A stretch of DNA of 64,000 nt from Flavobacteriaceae bacterium (lineage in GTDB: Bacteria; Bacteroidota; Bacteroidia; Flavobacteriales; Flavobacteriaceae), in assembly GCA_018402135.1 (NCBI GenBank), contig JAGYJF010000003.1:744001-808000 (forward strand), given 5' to 3'. Each line of letters opens with the position of its first letter. Position 1 is the stretch's first letter. Both the position numbers and the translations under genes were made by a program. The notes beneath the pieces are model-generated. The model was given only the letters and a program-made list of their open reading frames with translations, searched no databases and was not told where the DNA came from. This document shows, piece after piece, positions 1-8,652 of the stretch.

Positions 1-72
1 AAAATGAAACTCCACAATTTTTACGGCGACTATCTTAACGATAAACCTGATTTGTTTCAGTTTCTTGTATAA
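1..72 (+). CDS. C-terminal tail of an unidentified protein (partial)
   Basis: An open frame runs in from the left edge and stops at TAA 70-72. The visible tail ends N-F-Y-G-D-Y-L-N-D-K-P-D-L-F-Q-F-L-V. An ATG at 4-6 lies in this frame, but 22 residues is too short to treat as a full gene, so this is probably the end of a gene that starts outside the window. I do not recognise the family. The next gene starts 73 bp downstream on the same strand. Confidence 0.35.
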   Translation, partial: KMKLHNFYGDYLNDKPDLFQFLV

Positions 73-145
73 GTTAATTTATCATCCGAGATATTTATTT
101 TAATTCTTACTACCTTTAGTGAAAACAAATTGCTAAAAAAATTCT

Positions 146-1738
146 ATGAAAACGCTATTTAAAAACATTCCTGAAAATTTTCAAATTAAAACATTAACCC
201 ATCAAAACAGCTATTTAGTGGCTGGTAAATTGGTGCCTTGGAAAGGAGAGCAAGTTGAGGTGTTCTCGTCTATTTCTTCCACAGAAAAATACCAACCTAC
301 ATTATTAGGAAGTATTCCGTCGCTTACTGAAAAAGAAGCCATTGAGGCCTTAGAAGCAGCTTGCACGGCTTACGACAAAGGTCAAGGTGAGTGGCCAACA
401 ATGAAGGTTGTGGATAGAATTGCCTGCATGGAAAAGTTTGTAACGCAAATGAAAACCAAAAGAGACGAAGTCGTTAAACTTTTGATGTGGGAAATTGGTA
501 AAAATTTACCTGACTCTGAAAAGGAGTTCGACAGAACTGTAGAATACATTTATGACACCATTGAAGATTACAAACAATTAGACAGAGATTCTGCTAATTT
601 CAAGAAACACGATGGTGTTTATGCGCACATCCGACGCGGACCTTTGGGAGTTGTATTGTGTTTAGGACCCTATAATTACCCTTTAAATGAAACTTTTGCG
701 TTGTTAATTCCAGCAATCATTATGGGGAACACCGCTATTTTTAAACCAGCTAAACACGGTGTTTTACTGCTTTCGCCATTATTAGAGGCGTTTAGAAGTA
801 GTTTTCCACCAGGCGTGGTTAACATTATTTACGGTCGCGGTCGGGTAGTGGCAACGCCTATCATGCAGTCTGGTAGAATAGATGTGCTGGCACTTATAGG
901 AAACAGTACATCGGCCAATGCATTGCAAAACGAACACCCTAGACAAAATAGGTTACGCTTGGTATTGGGATTAGAAGCGAAAAATCCAGCGATTGTATTG
1001 AAAGATGCCGATTTAGATTTGGCTATCGACGAATGTATTGCTGGCACGACTTCCTTTAACGGTCAACGCTGTACGGCGTTAAAAGTATTATATGTTCATG
1101 AAGATATTATTGAAGAATTCAACAAACGCTTCTCAGCCAAAGTGGATGCACTTAAGTTCGGGAATCCTTGGGATGTTGGTGCTAAATTAACACCGCTTCC
1201 TGAGCCAGGAAAACCAGCCTATATTCAAGAATTAATTGATGATGCCTTATCAAAAGGAGCCAAAATTATCAACGAAAAAGGCGGTGAAACCACTGATAAT
1301 TATATTTTTCCTGCGGTACTATATCCGGTTACTAAAGACATGCGCGTTTTTCAAGAAGAACAGTTTGGACCTGTGATTCCTGTGCTTTCATTCTCTGATA
1401 TTGACGAGCCTTTAGACGATATGGCCGCTTCTAATTATGGGCAGCAGGTGAGTTTGTTCGGTAAGGATGTAAAAACCTTATCTCCTTTAATCGACACCTT
1501 GGTAAACTTGGTATGTAGAGTAAATTTAAATAGTTCGTGCCAAAGAGGTCCAGACGTGTATCCTTTTACAGGCAGAAAAGATTCAGCGGTTGGTACCTTA
1601 AGTGTACATGACGCTTTGCGCTCGTTTTCAATTAGAACATTTGTGGCCTCTAAAGACAACAGCTATAACAATGCAATTTTAAAGGAGTTATTAACCTCTA
1701 AGGGTTCTAATTTTGTAAGTACAGATTACATACTGTAA
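146..1738 (+). CDS. gapN: NADP-dependent glyceraldehyde-3-phosphate dehydrogenase (GapN-type aldehyde dehydrogenase)
   Basis: A 530-residue member of the aldehyde dehydrogenase superfamily. The catalytic Cys lies in G-Q-R-C-T-A at about residue 309. The general-base Glu lies in L-G-L-E-A-K-N-P about 35 residues earlier. The N-proximal Rossmann part contains G-P-Y-N-Y-P-L-N-E. Non-phosphorylating GapN oxidises glyceraldehyde 3-phosphate directly to 3-phosphoglycerate and makes NADPH in the cytoplasm. The protein is slightly longer than the usual 475-500 residues because of a long N-terminus. It appears monocistronic, followed by a 12-bp inverted repeat. A related aldehyde dehydrogenase with another substrate cannot be excluded. 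Confidence 0.8.
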   Translation: MKTLFKNIPENFQIKTLTHQNSYLVAGKLVPWKGEQVEVFSSISSTEKYQPTLLGSIPSLTEKEAIEALEAACTAYDKGQGEWPTMKVVDRIACMEKFVTQMKTKRDEVVKLLMWEIGKNLPDSEKEFDRTVEYIYDTIEDYKQLDRDSANFKKHDGVYAHIRRGPLGVVLCLGPYNYPLNETFALLIPAIIMGNTAIFKPAKHGVLLLSPLLEAFRSSFPPGVVNIIYGRGRVVATPIMQSGRIDVLALIGNSTSANALQNEHPRQNRLRLVLGLEAKNPAIVLKDADLDLAIDECIAGTTSFNGQRCTALKVLYVHEDIIEEFNKRFSAKVDALKFGNPWDVGAKLTPLPEPGKPAYIQELIDDALSKGAKIINEKGGETTDNYIFPAVLYPVTKDMRVFQEEQFGPVIPVLSFSDIDEPLDDMAASNYGQQVSLFGKDVKTLSPLIDTLVNLVCRVNLNSSCQRGPDVYPFTGRKDSAVGTLSVHDALRSFSIRTFVASKDNSYNNAILKELLTSKGSNFVSTDYIL

Positions 1739-1833
1739 TTCACAATTGGTATATGAGTAAATAAATTTTTAGAATAAACTAATTAATATGAATAATTCTT
1801 AAAAAAAGGTTGAAAAATATATAATATGATAAA

Positions 1834-1867
1834 ATTTACAACTTAGTACTGTTGTTAAGTTGTAAAT
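1834..1867. terminator. 12-bp perfect inverted repeat after gapN
   Basis: The arms ATTTACAACTTA (1834-1845) and TAAGTTGTAAAT (1856-1867) are exact reverse complements around a 10-nt loop. The element sits about 95 bp past the gapN stop and is followed by an AT-rich stretch rather than a clean T-run, so it may be a weak terminator or a protein-binding site. Confidence 0.4.
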
Positions 1868-2090
1868 GTCAAATTAATTTTTAGTTTTACTCAGATTTTA
1901 CAAGCAATTGAAAGCATTTTCCAATACATACAATTTCACTACAATTGTTATTTCAAGTAGCAGTAGGAATTCATTGCGTCCCGTTTTAAGTCGTCGCCCT
2001 TAAGGGTGTACTTCTATTCTAGAACTAAGGTGCGTCCGGTTCTGCTTCAAAAAAACTAAACCTTTTATTTAATAATTTAAACCAATTACA
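1868..2090 (+). promoter_or_regulatory. Upstream region of the arginine operon
   Basis: This gene-free stretch precedes the GNAT/arg genes and so should hold their promoter and control sites. It contains a 10-bp palindrome CCCTTAAGGG (1997-2006) and two related copies of TGCGTCC(C/G)GTT starting at 1975 and 2031, 56 bp apart. A TTG-started reading frame at 1974-2003 would encode a nine-residue peptide with three Arg codons (CGT, CGT, CGC), which recalls an arginine leader peptide. No T-run terminator follows, so attenuation is not demonstrated. Confidence 0.3.
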
Positions 2091-2714
2091 ATGAAAATTG
2101 TTATTGCTGATAAATCGCATAGTATTTATGCCGACATTATTTGTCAAACTATAGCCGAAGCTGCAAAAGTTCGCGGTACAGGAATAGCCAAGCGCGAACC
2201 TGAATACATCATTACCAAAATGGAAAATGGTAATGCTGTTATTGCCTTAGATGGCGAAAAGTTTGCTGGCTTTTGTTATATTGAAAAATGGGGTCATGGC
2301 AAATTCGTAGCCAATTCTGGTTTAATTGTGCACCCCGATTATAGAAATTTGGGTCTTGCAAAACAAATCAAGCAACTGGTTTTTGATCATTCCAGACAAA
2401 AATTTCCCGATGCCAAAATATTTAGTATTACGACAGGATTAGCGGTGATGAAAATGAATAGCGACTTAGGCTACAAACCCGTAACTTTTTCGGAGTTAAC
2501 GACTGACCAATCTTTTTGGAATGGCTGTCAAACCTGTAAAAATTATGATGTATTACAACGTACTGAACAAAAAATGTGTCTGTGTACAGGGATGCTTTAC
2601 GATCCGAGCGCTAAACAGGAATTAAAGTCTGAAAAGCGTGAGTTTGATACTAAAGTTTGGACCCGATTAAAAAACATCAAGCAATCTATTTTTTTAAAAA
2701 AAGATAAAAAATGA
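2091..2714 (+). CDS. GNAT-family acyltransferase, probable N-acyl-glutamate synthase for arginine synthesis
   Basis: 207 residues. The GNAT acyl-CoA loop is visible as Y-R-N-L-G-L-A-K-Q-I at residues 84-93, after the beta strand G-L-I-V-H-P-D. Being first in the arginine cluster and overlapping argG by 4 nt (ATGA at 2711), it most likely supplies the first step, acylation of glutamate. Because the transcarbamylase here looks succinyl-specific, the acyl donor may be succinyl-CoA rather than acetyl-CoA; that is inference. An oddity is four cysteines, C146-x2-C149 and C163-x-C165, in the C-terminal part, suggesting a metal or redox site. Confidence 0.7.
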   Translation: MKIVIADKSHSIYADIICQTIAEAAKVRGTGIAKREPEYIITKMENGNAVIALDGEKFAGFCYIEKWGHGKFVANSGLIVHPDYRNLGLAKQIKQLVFDHSRQKFPDAKIFSITTGLAVMKMNSDLGYKPVTFSELTTDQSFWNGCQTCKNYDVLQRTEQKMCLCTGMLYDPSAKQELKSEKREFDTKVWTRLKNIKQSIFLKKDKK

Positions 2715-3895
2715 ACAAACTAGTATTAGCTTATAGTGGTGGATTAGACACTTCGTACTGTGCGGTAAGTCTTTCAAAAGCTGGCTATGAAGTTCATGCA
2801 GTAAGCGTGAACACAGGAGGATTTACTTCAGAAGAAATAAAAAACATTGAAAGCAAGGCTTATAAAATGGGTGTCAGTACCTATCAAAATATCAATGCGA
2901 TTAATTCATATTATCAAAAAGTAATTAAATATCTCATTTTTGGTAATGTTTTAAAAAATAATACCTATCCATTATCGGTCAGTGCCGAACGCATTATTCA
3001 AGCCATTGAAATTGTTGAATACGCCAAAAGTATCAACGCTCAATACATCGCTCATGGCAGTACTGGTGCAGGAAACGACCAAGTGCGATTCGATATGATT
3101 TTTCAAACCTTAGCGCCAAATATTGAAATTATTACACCAATCAGAGACCAAAAGCTCACAAGACAAGAAGAAATTGAATATTTAAAAGCCAATAATGTGG
3201 ATGTGGCTTGGGATAAGGCAAAATACTCCATCAACAAGGGGCTTTGGGGTACCAGCGTTGGTGGCTCTGAAACTTTAACGTCCCAAAATCCGTTGCCTGA
3301 TACTGCTTATCCTTCACAGCTTCAAAAAGAAGATAAAGAGAAAGTGATTTTGAGTTTTGAAAAAGGTGAATTGGTGGCCATAAACCATAATCAAAATGCT
3401 CCTGAAAAAAACATTGAGCTGCTTAATGAAATGGCCTCCGCCTATGCAATTGGTAGAGATATTCACGTAGGCGATACCATTGTTGGTATTAAAGGTCGTG
3501 TTGGTTTTGAAGCCGCATCGGCTTTAATTACCATCAAGGCGCACCATTTATTAGAAAAACACACCCTTACCAAATGGCAACTTCAGCATAAGGAGTATTT
3601 AGCCAGTTTCTACGGAATGCACCTTCATGAAGGTCAGTATTTAGACCCGGTAATGCGGAATATAGAGGCTTTTTTACAAAGTAGTCAGGAAACGGTTTCA
3701 GGTGATGTAACCGTCACTTTAAAGCCGTATCATTTTTCTTTAGATGGCATTGATTCGAAACATGATTTAATGAATGCCAAGTTTGGTAGCTACGGTGAAG
3801 AAAACAAAGGTTGGACTGCCCAGGAAGCCAAAGGTTTTATAAAAATAGTGGGTAATCAGAATAAAATTTACCAACAAGTTAACTCGAAATCATGA
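2711..3895 (+). CDS. argG: Argininosuccinate synthase
   Basis: 394 residues, a normal length for the family. The ATP-pyrophosphatase P-loop A-Y-S-G-G-L-D-T-S lies at residues 7-15. The enzyme condenses citrulline and aspartate with ATP to argininosuccinate in the cytoplasm. The start overlaps the GNAT gene and the end overlaps argC by 4 nt, so the three genes are translationally coupled. In the deacylation-late pathway inferred here, its citrulline comes from ArgE acting on acylcitrulline. Confidence 0.95.
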   Translation: MNKLVLAYSGGLDTSYCAVSLSKAGYEVHAVSVNTGGFTSEEIKNIESKAYKMGVSTYQNINAINSYYQKVIKYLIFGNVLKNNTYPLSVSAERIIQAIEIVEYAKSINAQYIAHGSTGAGNDQVRFDMIFQTLAPNIEIITPIRDQKLTRQEEIEYLKANNVDVAWDKAKYSINKGLWGTSVGGSETLTSQNPLPDTAYPSQLQKEDKEKVILSFEKGELVAINHNQNAPEKNIELLNEMASAYAIGRDIHVGDTIVGIKGRVGFEAASALITIKAHHLLEKHTLTKWQLQHKEYLASFYGMHLHEGQYLDPVMRNIEAFLQSSQETVSGDVTVTLKPYHFSLDGIDSKHDLMNAKFGSYGEENKGWTAQEAKGFIKIVGNQNKIYQQVNSKS

Positions 3896-4869
3896 TACAA
3901 GCAGGAATTATTGGTGGTGCAGGATATACAGCCGGTGAATTGATACGACTGTTGCTTAATCACCCTGAGGTAAATCTTAATTTTATTTATAGCACATCGA
4001 ACGCAGGGAATAAAATAAGTGACATTCATCAAGATTTGGTAGGTGATTCAGCACTCAAATTTTCAAATGTTGTTAACCCTAATGTTGATGTGTTGTTTTT
4101 ATGTTTAGGTCACGGAAATTCCAAAGCTTTTTTAGAAGCACACCAATTTTCAAGTCAGACAAAAATTATCGATTTGAGCAATGATTTCAGGTTAGAAAAA
4201 GACCAAAATTTTAAAGGAAAAAGCTTTATTTATGGCTTGCCAGAATTGCAAAAATCCGTAATAAAAAATGCCGATTACATTGCCAATCCAGGATGCTTTG
4301 CGACAGCAATTCAATTGGCATTGTTGCCTTTGGCTGCAGCTCAAAAATTAAATGATGAGATTCATATAAATGCCGTGACAGGTGCAACAGGAGCCGGAAC
4401 TGCGCTGTCTGAAACCACACATTTTACATGGAGAGACAATAACTTTTCTTCTTATAAAGTGTTTAGCCATCAGCACCTGGATGAAATTCAACAAACTGTC
4501 AATCAATTAAACAATAATTTTTTTCCAGAAATCAGTTTTATTCCCAATAGAGGCAATTTTTCCAGAGGCATTTTTGCGTCGCTTTACACCAAGTATCAAG
4601 GTTCGGCCGAAAGTGCAATCAAGCTATTTAAGGATTTCTATAAAGATGCCGTATTTACCATTGTTTCCGATGAAGAAATTCATTTGAAACAGGTAGTAAA
4701 TACCAACAAATGCTTACTTCATGTACAAAAACATAAAGATAAAATATTGATAACGAGCATTATTGACAATTTGCTTAAAGGTGCTTCTGGTCAAGCCATT
4801 CAAAATATGAACTTAATGTTTGGCTTTGAAGAAAGTACAGGATTAAAACTCAAGGCCAATTATTTTTAA
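3892..4869 (+). CDS. argC: N-acyl-gamma-glutamyl-phosphate reductase
   Basis: 325 residues. The N-terminal NAD(P)-binding motif is G-I-I-G-G-A-G-Y-T-A-G-E-L. The catalytic Cys is Cys135 in N-P-G-C-F-A-T, the ArgC signature. It reduces acylglutamyl phosphate to the semialdehyde, the third step of arginine synthesis. The start overlaps argG by 4 nt. The end is followed by 108 bp holding a structured leader ahead of proC, so the operon may be re-regulated at that point. Confidence 0.93.
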   Translation: MIQAGIIGGAGYTAGELIRLLLNHPEVNLNFIYSTSNAGNKISDIHQDLVGDSALKFSNVVNPNVDVLFLCLGHGNSKAFLEAHQFSSQTKIIDLSNDFRLEKDQNFKGKSFIYGLPELQKSVIKNADYIANPGCFATAIQLALLPLAAAQKLNDEIHINAVTGATGAGTALSETTHFTWRDNNFSSYKVFSHQHLDEIQQTVNQLNNNFFPEISFIPNRGNFSRGIFASLYTKYQGSAESAIKLFKDFYKDAVFTIVSDEEIHLKQVVNTNKCLLHVQKHKDKILITSIIDNLLKGASGQAIQNMNLMFGFEESTGLKLKANYF

Positions 4870-4890
4870 TTTCATGAATAAACTAACAAT

Positions 4891-4974
4891 ATGAAACGCC
4901 CAAGTAAAAATATTAACATACAGGACAATGATTATCCTAGGGCGTTCCATCTGACCAATAAAAAAAAATATTAA
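4891..4974 (+). CDS. Possible 27-residue leader ORF in copy A
   Basis: An ATG-to-TAA frame fills the structured leader and ends 3 nt before proC. Its residues (M-K-R-P-S-K, then D-Y-P-R-A-F-H-L-T) match the frame at the same place in copy C before leuB (M-K-H-P-C-K, then D-Y-P-R-V-F-H-V-T). Copy B before argH lacks this frame. The similarity may simply reflect nucleotide conservation of the structured element, so translation is uncertain. Confidence 0.2.
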   Translation: MKRPSKNINIQDNDYPRAFHLTNKKKY

Positions 4975-4980
4975 CAGATG
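4891..4980 (+). promoter_or_regulatory. Structured leader, copy A (before proC)
   Basis: Stem 1 pairs ATGAAACGCCC (4891-4901) with GGGCGTTCCAT (4940-4950), with one internal A-C mismatch. Stem 2 pairs CATCTG (4948-4953) with CAGATG (4975-4980), and that last ATG is the proC start codon. The stems share the CAT at 4948-4950, so they exclude one another. The core GATTATCCTAGGG, then GTTCCAT and TGACCA, is almost identical to copy C before leuB. This could be a translational switch; the alternative is a REP-like repeat. Confidence 0.6.
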
Positions 4981-5778
4981 AAAATAGCCATCATAGGAAC
5001 CGGAAATTTAGGAAAATCTATAGCCAAGGGTTTGATAACCAATAATGCGATTACGACCTTACATCTAACCAAACGGAATTTAAACGCCATACAAGAATTT
5101 GAAGGTTATAAAAATGTCACCCTTACCTCCAGTAATATTGAAGCTGTAAAACATTCGGATATCTTGATTCTTGCCGTTCAACCTGCCCATTTAGAGACTA
5201 TTTTAAAAGAAATTTCACCCTTTTTAAACGAAAATCATGTAATAATTTCTACGGTTACTGGTTTTGTGATTCAAAAAATTGAATCCATAATCGGGGTTGA
5301 TCAGTTTATCATTCGTGCAATGCCCAATACGGCAATTGCGGTCGGGAAATCTATGACTTGTTTGTGTAGCAATAGCAAAGGTGAAAAACGCATAAAAATT
5401 GCGCAGGCTATTTTTAACAGATTGGGCCATTCTATGATAATTCCCGAAACACAAATGCAAGCAGCTACCGTTGTTTGTGCTAGTGGTATTGCGTTTTGGA
5501 TGCGACTCATCCGAGCAACTACGCAAGCGGCTATTCAGTTGGGTTTTGATGCTAATGATGCCCAAGAATTGGCTATGCACACTTGTCAAGGGGCTGCGAG
5601 TTTACTGATTACCAACGGCAAACATCCAGAGGAAGAAATAGACAGCGTTACCACCCCAAAAGGTTGTACCATTGAAGGCTTAAACGAAATGGAACACAAA
5701 GGTTTAAGTTCTTCTTTAATTCAAGGTATGGTGGCGTCGTTTAATAAAATTAGTAACATAAAAAAGGAACAAATATGA
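4978..5778 (+). CDS. proC: Pyrroline-5-carboxylate reductase
   Basis: 266 residues, normal length. The N-terminal dinucleotide fold reads I-I-G-T-G-N-L-G-K-S-I. R-A-M-P-N-T (residues 113-118) is the family signature, and the C-terminal dimer domain includes T-T-P-K-G-C-T. It makes proline from pyrroline-5-carboxylate with NAD(P)H. Its position between argC and argD links proline with arginine synthesis through glutamate semialdehyde chemistry. The start codon is buried in stem 2 of the leader. It overlaps argD by 4 nt. Confidence 0.92.
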   Translation: MKIAIIGTGNLGKSIAKGLITNNAITTLHLTKRNLNAIQEFEGYKNVTLTSSNIEAVKHSDILILAVQPAHLETILKEISPFLNENHVIISTVTGFVIQKIESIIGVDQFIIRAMPNTAIAVGKSMTCLCSNSKGEKRIKIAQAIFNRLGHSMIIPETQMQAATVVCASGIAFWMRLIRATTQAAIQLGFDANDAQELAMHTCQGAASLLITNGKHPEEEIDSVTTPKGCTIEGLNEMEHKGLSSSLIQGMVASFNKISNIKKEQI

Positions 5779-6908
5779 GTTTATTCGATGTGTATCCGTT
5801 GTTTGATCTTACACCTGTTCACGCGAAGGATGTATATGTTTACGATGAAAACGAAACGGCCTATTTAGATTTGTACGGCGGACATGCGGTGATTTCCATT
5901 GGGCATTCGCATCCAAAATATGTGGCGGCCATTAGCAATCAAGTGGCGAAACTCGGCTTTTATAGCAATGCCATTCAAAATCCTTTACAATCAGAATTGG
6001 CTGATCAACTCAGCAAGCTTTCAGCTTCCAAAAGCTACCAGTTATTTTTATGTAGCTCCGGCGCTGAAGCAAATGAAAATGCTTTAAAACTAGCTTCATT
6101 TCACAACCAAAAACATAGAATTTTAGCCTTTCATAATTCGTTTCACGGTCGTACTTCCGCGGCAGTGGCTGCTACACACGACCCAAAAATTGTAGCGCCA
6201 TTAAACGCACAACAGGCAGTCGATTTTGTAGAATTAGGCAACTTAGAGGCGGTTGAAACCATTCTTAAAAAGAATGAAACCTGTGCTGTGATTATCGAAT
6301 GTATTCAAGGTGTTGGTGGTTTGGATCAGAGCAGTTCGGCTTTTTACAAAGGACTTGAAACGCTGTGTAAAACATACAATACCGTTTTTATTGCCGACGA
6401 AGTGCAGTCTGGTTTTGGAAGGACAGGCGAATTTTTCGCGTTTGAAAAGCATGATCTAAAGCCTGACATTATTTCAATTGCGAAAGGTATGGGCAATGGA
6501 TTTCCAGTTGGTGGAATTTTAATTCATCCGAACATTAAACCAAGTTATGGTTTGTTAGGAACAACCTTTGGTGGTAATCATTTGGCATGTGCAGCGGCAC
6601 TTACGGTGTTAGAAGTTTTGGAAGAAGAAAATTTGATGGAAAATGCCATAGAAATGTCAAGTTACTTTGTTGAAAAGGCACAAAAGATTTCAAAATTGAA
6701 AGCCATTAAAGGTCGTGGATTGATGCTAGGATTGGAGTTTGATTTTGCTGTGGGAACCTTAAGAAAAAACCTATTATACAATCAACACATATTTACCGGA
6801 AGCGCAAAAAATCCTAATTTGATTAGAATTTTGCCACCCTTAACCATTCAAAAAAAACATATCGATATCTTTTTTGAAGGTTTAACCACAGAACTGAATA
6901 AATTATAA
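5775..6908 (+). CDS. argD: N-acylornithine aminotransferase (class III, PLP)
   Basis: 377 residues. The PLP Lys is Lys237 in S-I-A-K-G-M-G. The preceding A-D-E-V-Q-S-G-F-G-R-T-G is the class III signature. It transaminates acylglutamate semialdehyde to acylornithine using glutamate. The start overlaps proC by 4 nt. In this cluster the natural substrate is likely the N-succinyl compound, as for AstC-type enzymes of the same family, but the sequence alone does not fix that. Confidence 0.92.
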   Translation: MSLFDVYPLFDLTPVHAKDVYVYDENETAYLDLYGGHAVISIGHSHPKYVAAISNQVAKLGFYSNAIQNPLQSELADQLSKLSASKSYQLFLCSSGAEANENALKLASFHNQKHRILAFHNSFHGRTSAAVAATHDPKIVAPLNAQQAVDFVELGNLEAVETILKKNETCAVIIECIQGVGGLDQSSSAFYKGLETLCKTYNTVFIADEVQSGFGRTGEFFAFEKHDLKPDIISIAKGMGNGFPVGGILIHPNIKPSYGLLGTTFGGNHLACAAALTVLEVLEEENLMENAIEMSSYFVEKAQKISKLKAIKGRGLMLGLEFDFAVGTLRKNLLYNQHIFTGSAKNPNLIRILPPLTIQKKHIDIFFEGLTTELNKL

Positions 6909-6938
6909 TAAATATCATAGCCGATTATCAATAAAAGC

Positions 6939-7874
6939 ATGAACCACTACACCAAGATAAAAGACATTTCAAACCTAGCAGAAACCATTAAGGAAGCTAT
7001 TTTATTAAAAATGAATCCTAATGAATATTCAACTTTAGGAAAACACAAAACGCTGGTCATGTTGTTTTTCAATGCCAGTTTACGCACACGATTAAGTACC
7101 GAAAAGGCTGCGAAAAATCTAGGTATGGAAGTCATGGTGCTCAATGTGAATGATGCTTGGCAATTAGAATTTGAAGACGGCGCCATCATGAATGCCAACA
7201 CTTCCGAACATATTAAAGAGGCAGCACGTGTCATTTCGCAATACGCCGATATCATTGCGGTACGTGCGTTTCCGAGTTTAACAGATAAGCAAAAAGACGA
7301 ATCAGAATTTGTATTGAACAGTTTTCTGAAATACGCCACAGTGCCCATTATTAACATGGAAAGCGCCACGGCACATCCATTACAAGCTTTGGCTGATGCA
7401 ATCACCATTACAGAATTAAGTAACAAGCCAAAACCGAAAGTTGTGTTGTCTTGGGCACCACATCCCAAAGCTTTGCCGCAGGCGGTAGCCAATTCATTTG
7501 TTGAAATGATGCAATTTATGGAAGTTGATTTCCGTATCACACATCCAAAAGGCTATGAATTAAACCCAGAAATCACTAAAAACACCCCAATAAATTATAA
7601 CCAAACCGACGCTTTAAAAGAGGCCGATTTTGTTTATGTGAAAAACTGGAGCAATTATAATGACTACGGCAAAATTTTAAATCAAGATCCGAAATGGATG
7701 ATGACAAAGGCCAAATTAGGCGCAGCAAAATTCATGCATTGTTTACCAGTAAGGCGCAATGTAGTGGTTGAAGACGCTGTTTTAGATGGTGATAATTCAG
7801 TGGTAATGTCACAAGCCAACAATAGAACCTATGCAGCACAAATTATTTTAAAGAAAATCTTAGAGCGTCAGTAA
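6939..7874 (+). CDS. argF': N-succinylornithine carbamoyltransferase (SOTCase-type ArgF')
   Basis: 311 residues. The carbamoyl-phosphate loop is S-L-R-T-R at residues 47-51. The acyl-ornithine-type motifs W-A-P-H-P-K-A-L-P-Q and H-C-L-P-V-R-R are present. The residue reported to separate acetyl- from succinylornithine enzymes (Glu92 in Xanthomonas, Pro90 in Bacteroides fragilis) aligns by eye with Ser89 in N-T-S-E-H-I. From memory of the published work, changing Glu92 to Ser makes the Xanthomonas enzyme succinyl-specific. It should therefore make N-succinylcitrulline. Confidence 0.85.
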   Translation: MNHYTKIKDISNLAETIKEAILLKMNPNEYSTLGKHKTLVMLFFNASLRTRLSTEKAAKNLGMEVMVLNVNDAWQLEFEDGAIMNANTSEHIKEAARVISQYADIIAVRAFPSLTDKQKDESEFVLNSFLKYATVPIINMESATAHPLQALADAITITELSNKPKPKVVLSWAPHPKALPQAVANSFVEMMQFMEVDFRITHPKGYELNPEITKNTPINYNQTDALKEADFVYVKNWSNYNDYGKILNQDPKWMMTKAKLGAAKFMHCLPVRRNVVVEDAVLDGDNSVVMSQANNRTYAAQIILKKILERQ

Positions 7875-7875
7875 T

Positions 7876-8652
7876 ATGCAAATATTGAAAATTGTAAAAA
7901 TAGGTGGAAACATCATTGATAACGATCAAGCATTGAATAGTTTTTTGAAGCAATTCTCAAAACTTCAAGGCCCAAAATTATTGGTGCATGGTGGCGGAAA
8001 ATTGGCAACCAACCTAGCTCAAAAAATGGGTGTTAAAGTGCAAATTATAGATGGAAGACGTGTTACCGACAGCGATACTTTAGAGATTGCAGTGATGGTG
8101 TATGCCGGTAAAATCAATAAAACAATTGTAGCACAACTTCAGGCAAATCAATGCAATGCTATCGGATGTTCAGGTGCGGATGGCAATACCATTATTTCTG
8201 AAAAAAGACCAATAAAACCCACGAATTTCGGTTTTGTGGGCGATATAGTAAAGGTGAATACAGTAGTTTTAGAATTGCTAATAAGTAACAATATAACGCC
8301 CGTGTTTTGTGCCATTACCCATGATGAAAAAGGACAATTGTTAAATACCAATGCCGACACCATTGCTTCGGAACTGGCCATAGCTTTTGCAAAAACCTAC
8401 CAAACCGAATTGTACTACTGTTTTGAAAAAAACGGGGTGTTAAAAAATATAAATGATGAATGTTCAGTGATAAAAAACATCAACACCACGAACGTTCATC
8501 AATTAATTCAGGATAAAGTTATAGCTGAAGGTATGCTGCCAAAAATTAAAAATTGTATGCAAGCCATTCAACAAAATGTGAACAAAGTCTGCATTGGCAA
8601 ACCTGAAATGTTATTTCGTCCCGATGCAAATTTTACAAGTATTACCAAATGA
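7876..8652 (+). CDS. argB: N-acylglutamate kinase
   Basis: 258 residues, normal for the amino-acid kinase family. The N-terminus K-I-G-G-N-I-I and the loop H-G-G-G-K-L-A form the phosphate-binding site. It phosphorylates N-acylglutamate, step two of the pathway. It follows argF' by one base and overlaps argE by 4 nt. No separate regulatory N-terminal helix is visible. By pathway logic the substrate here would be N-succinylglutamate. Confidence 0.9.
   Translation: MQILKIVKIGGNIIDNDQALNSFLKQFSKLQGPKLLVHGGGKLATNLAQKMGVKVQIIDGRRVTDSDTLEIAVMVYAGKINKTIVAQLQANQCNAIGCSGADGNTIISEKRPIKPTNFGFVGDIVKVNTVVLELLISNNITPVFCAITHDEKGQLLNTNADTIASELAIAFAKTYQTELYYCFEKNGVLKNINDECSVIKNINTTNVHQLIQDKVIAEGMLPKIKNCMQAIQQNVNKVCIGKPEMLFRPDANFTSITK

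Noticed and set aside
6947..7540. 197-codon minus-strand ORF inside argF'
   Set aside because: It lies wholly within a well-supported gene, has no family features and no upstream signals; it is a by-product of codon composition.
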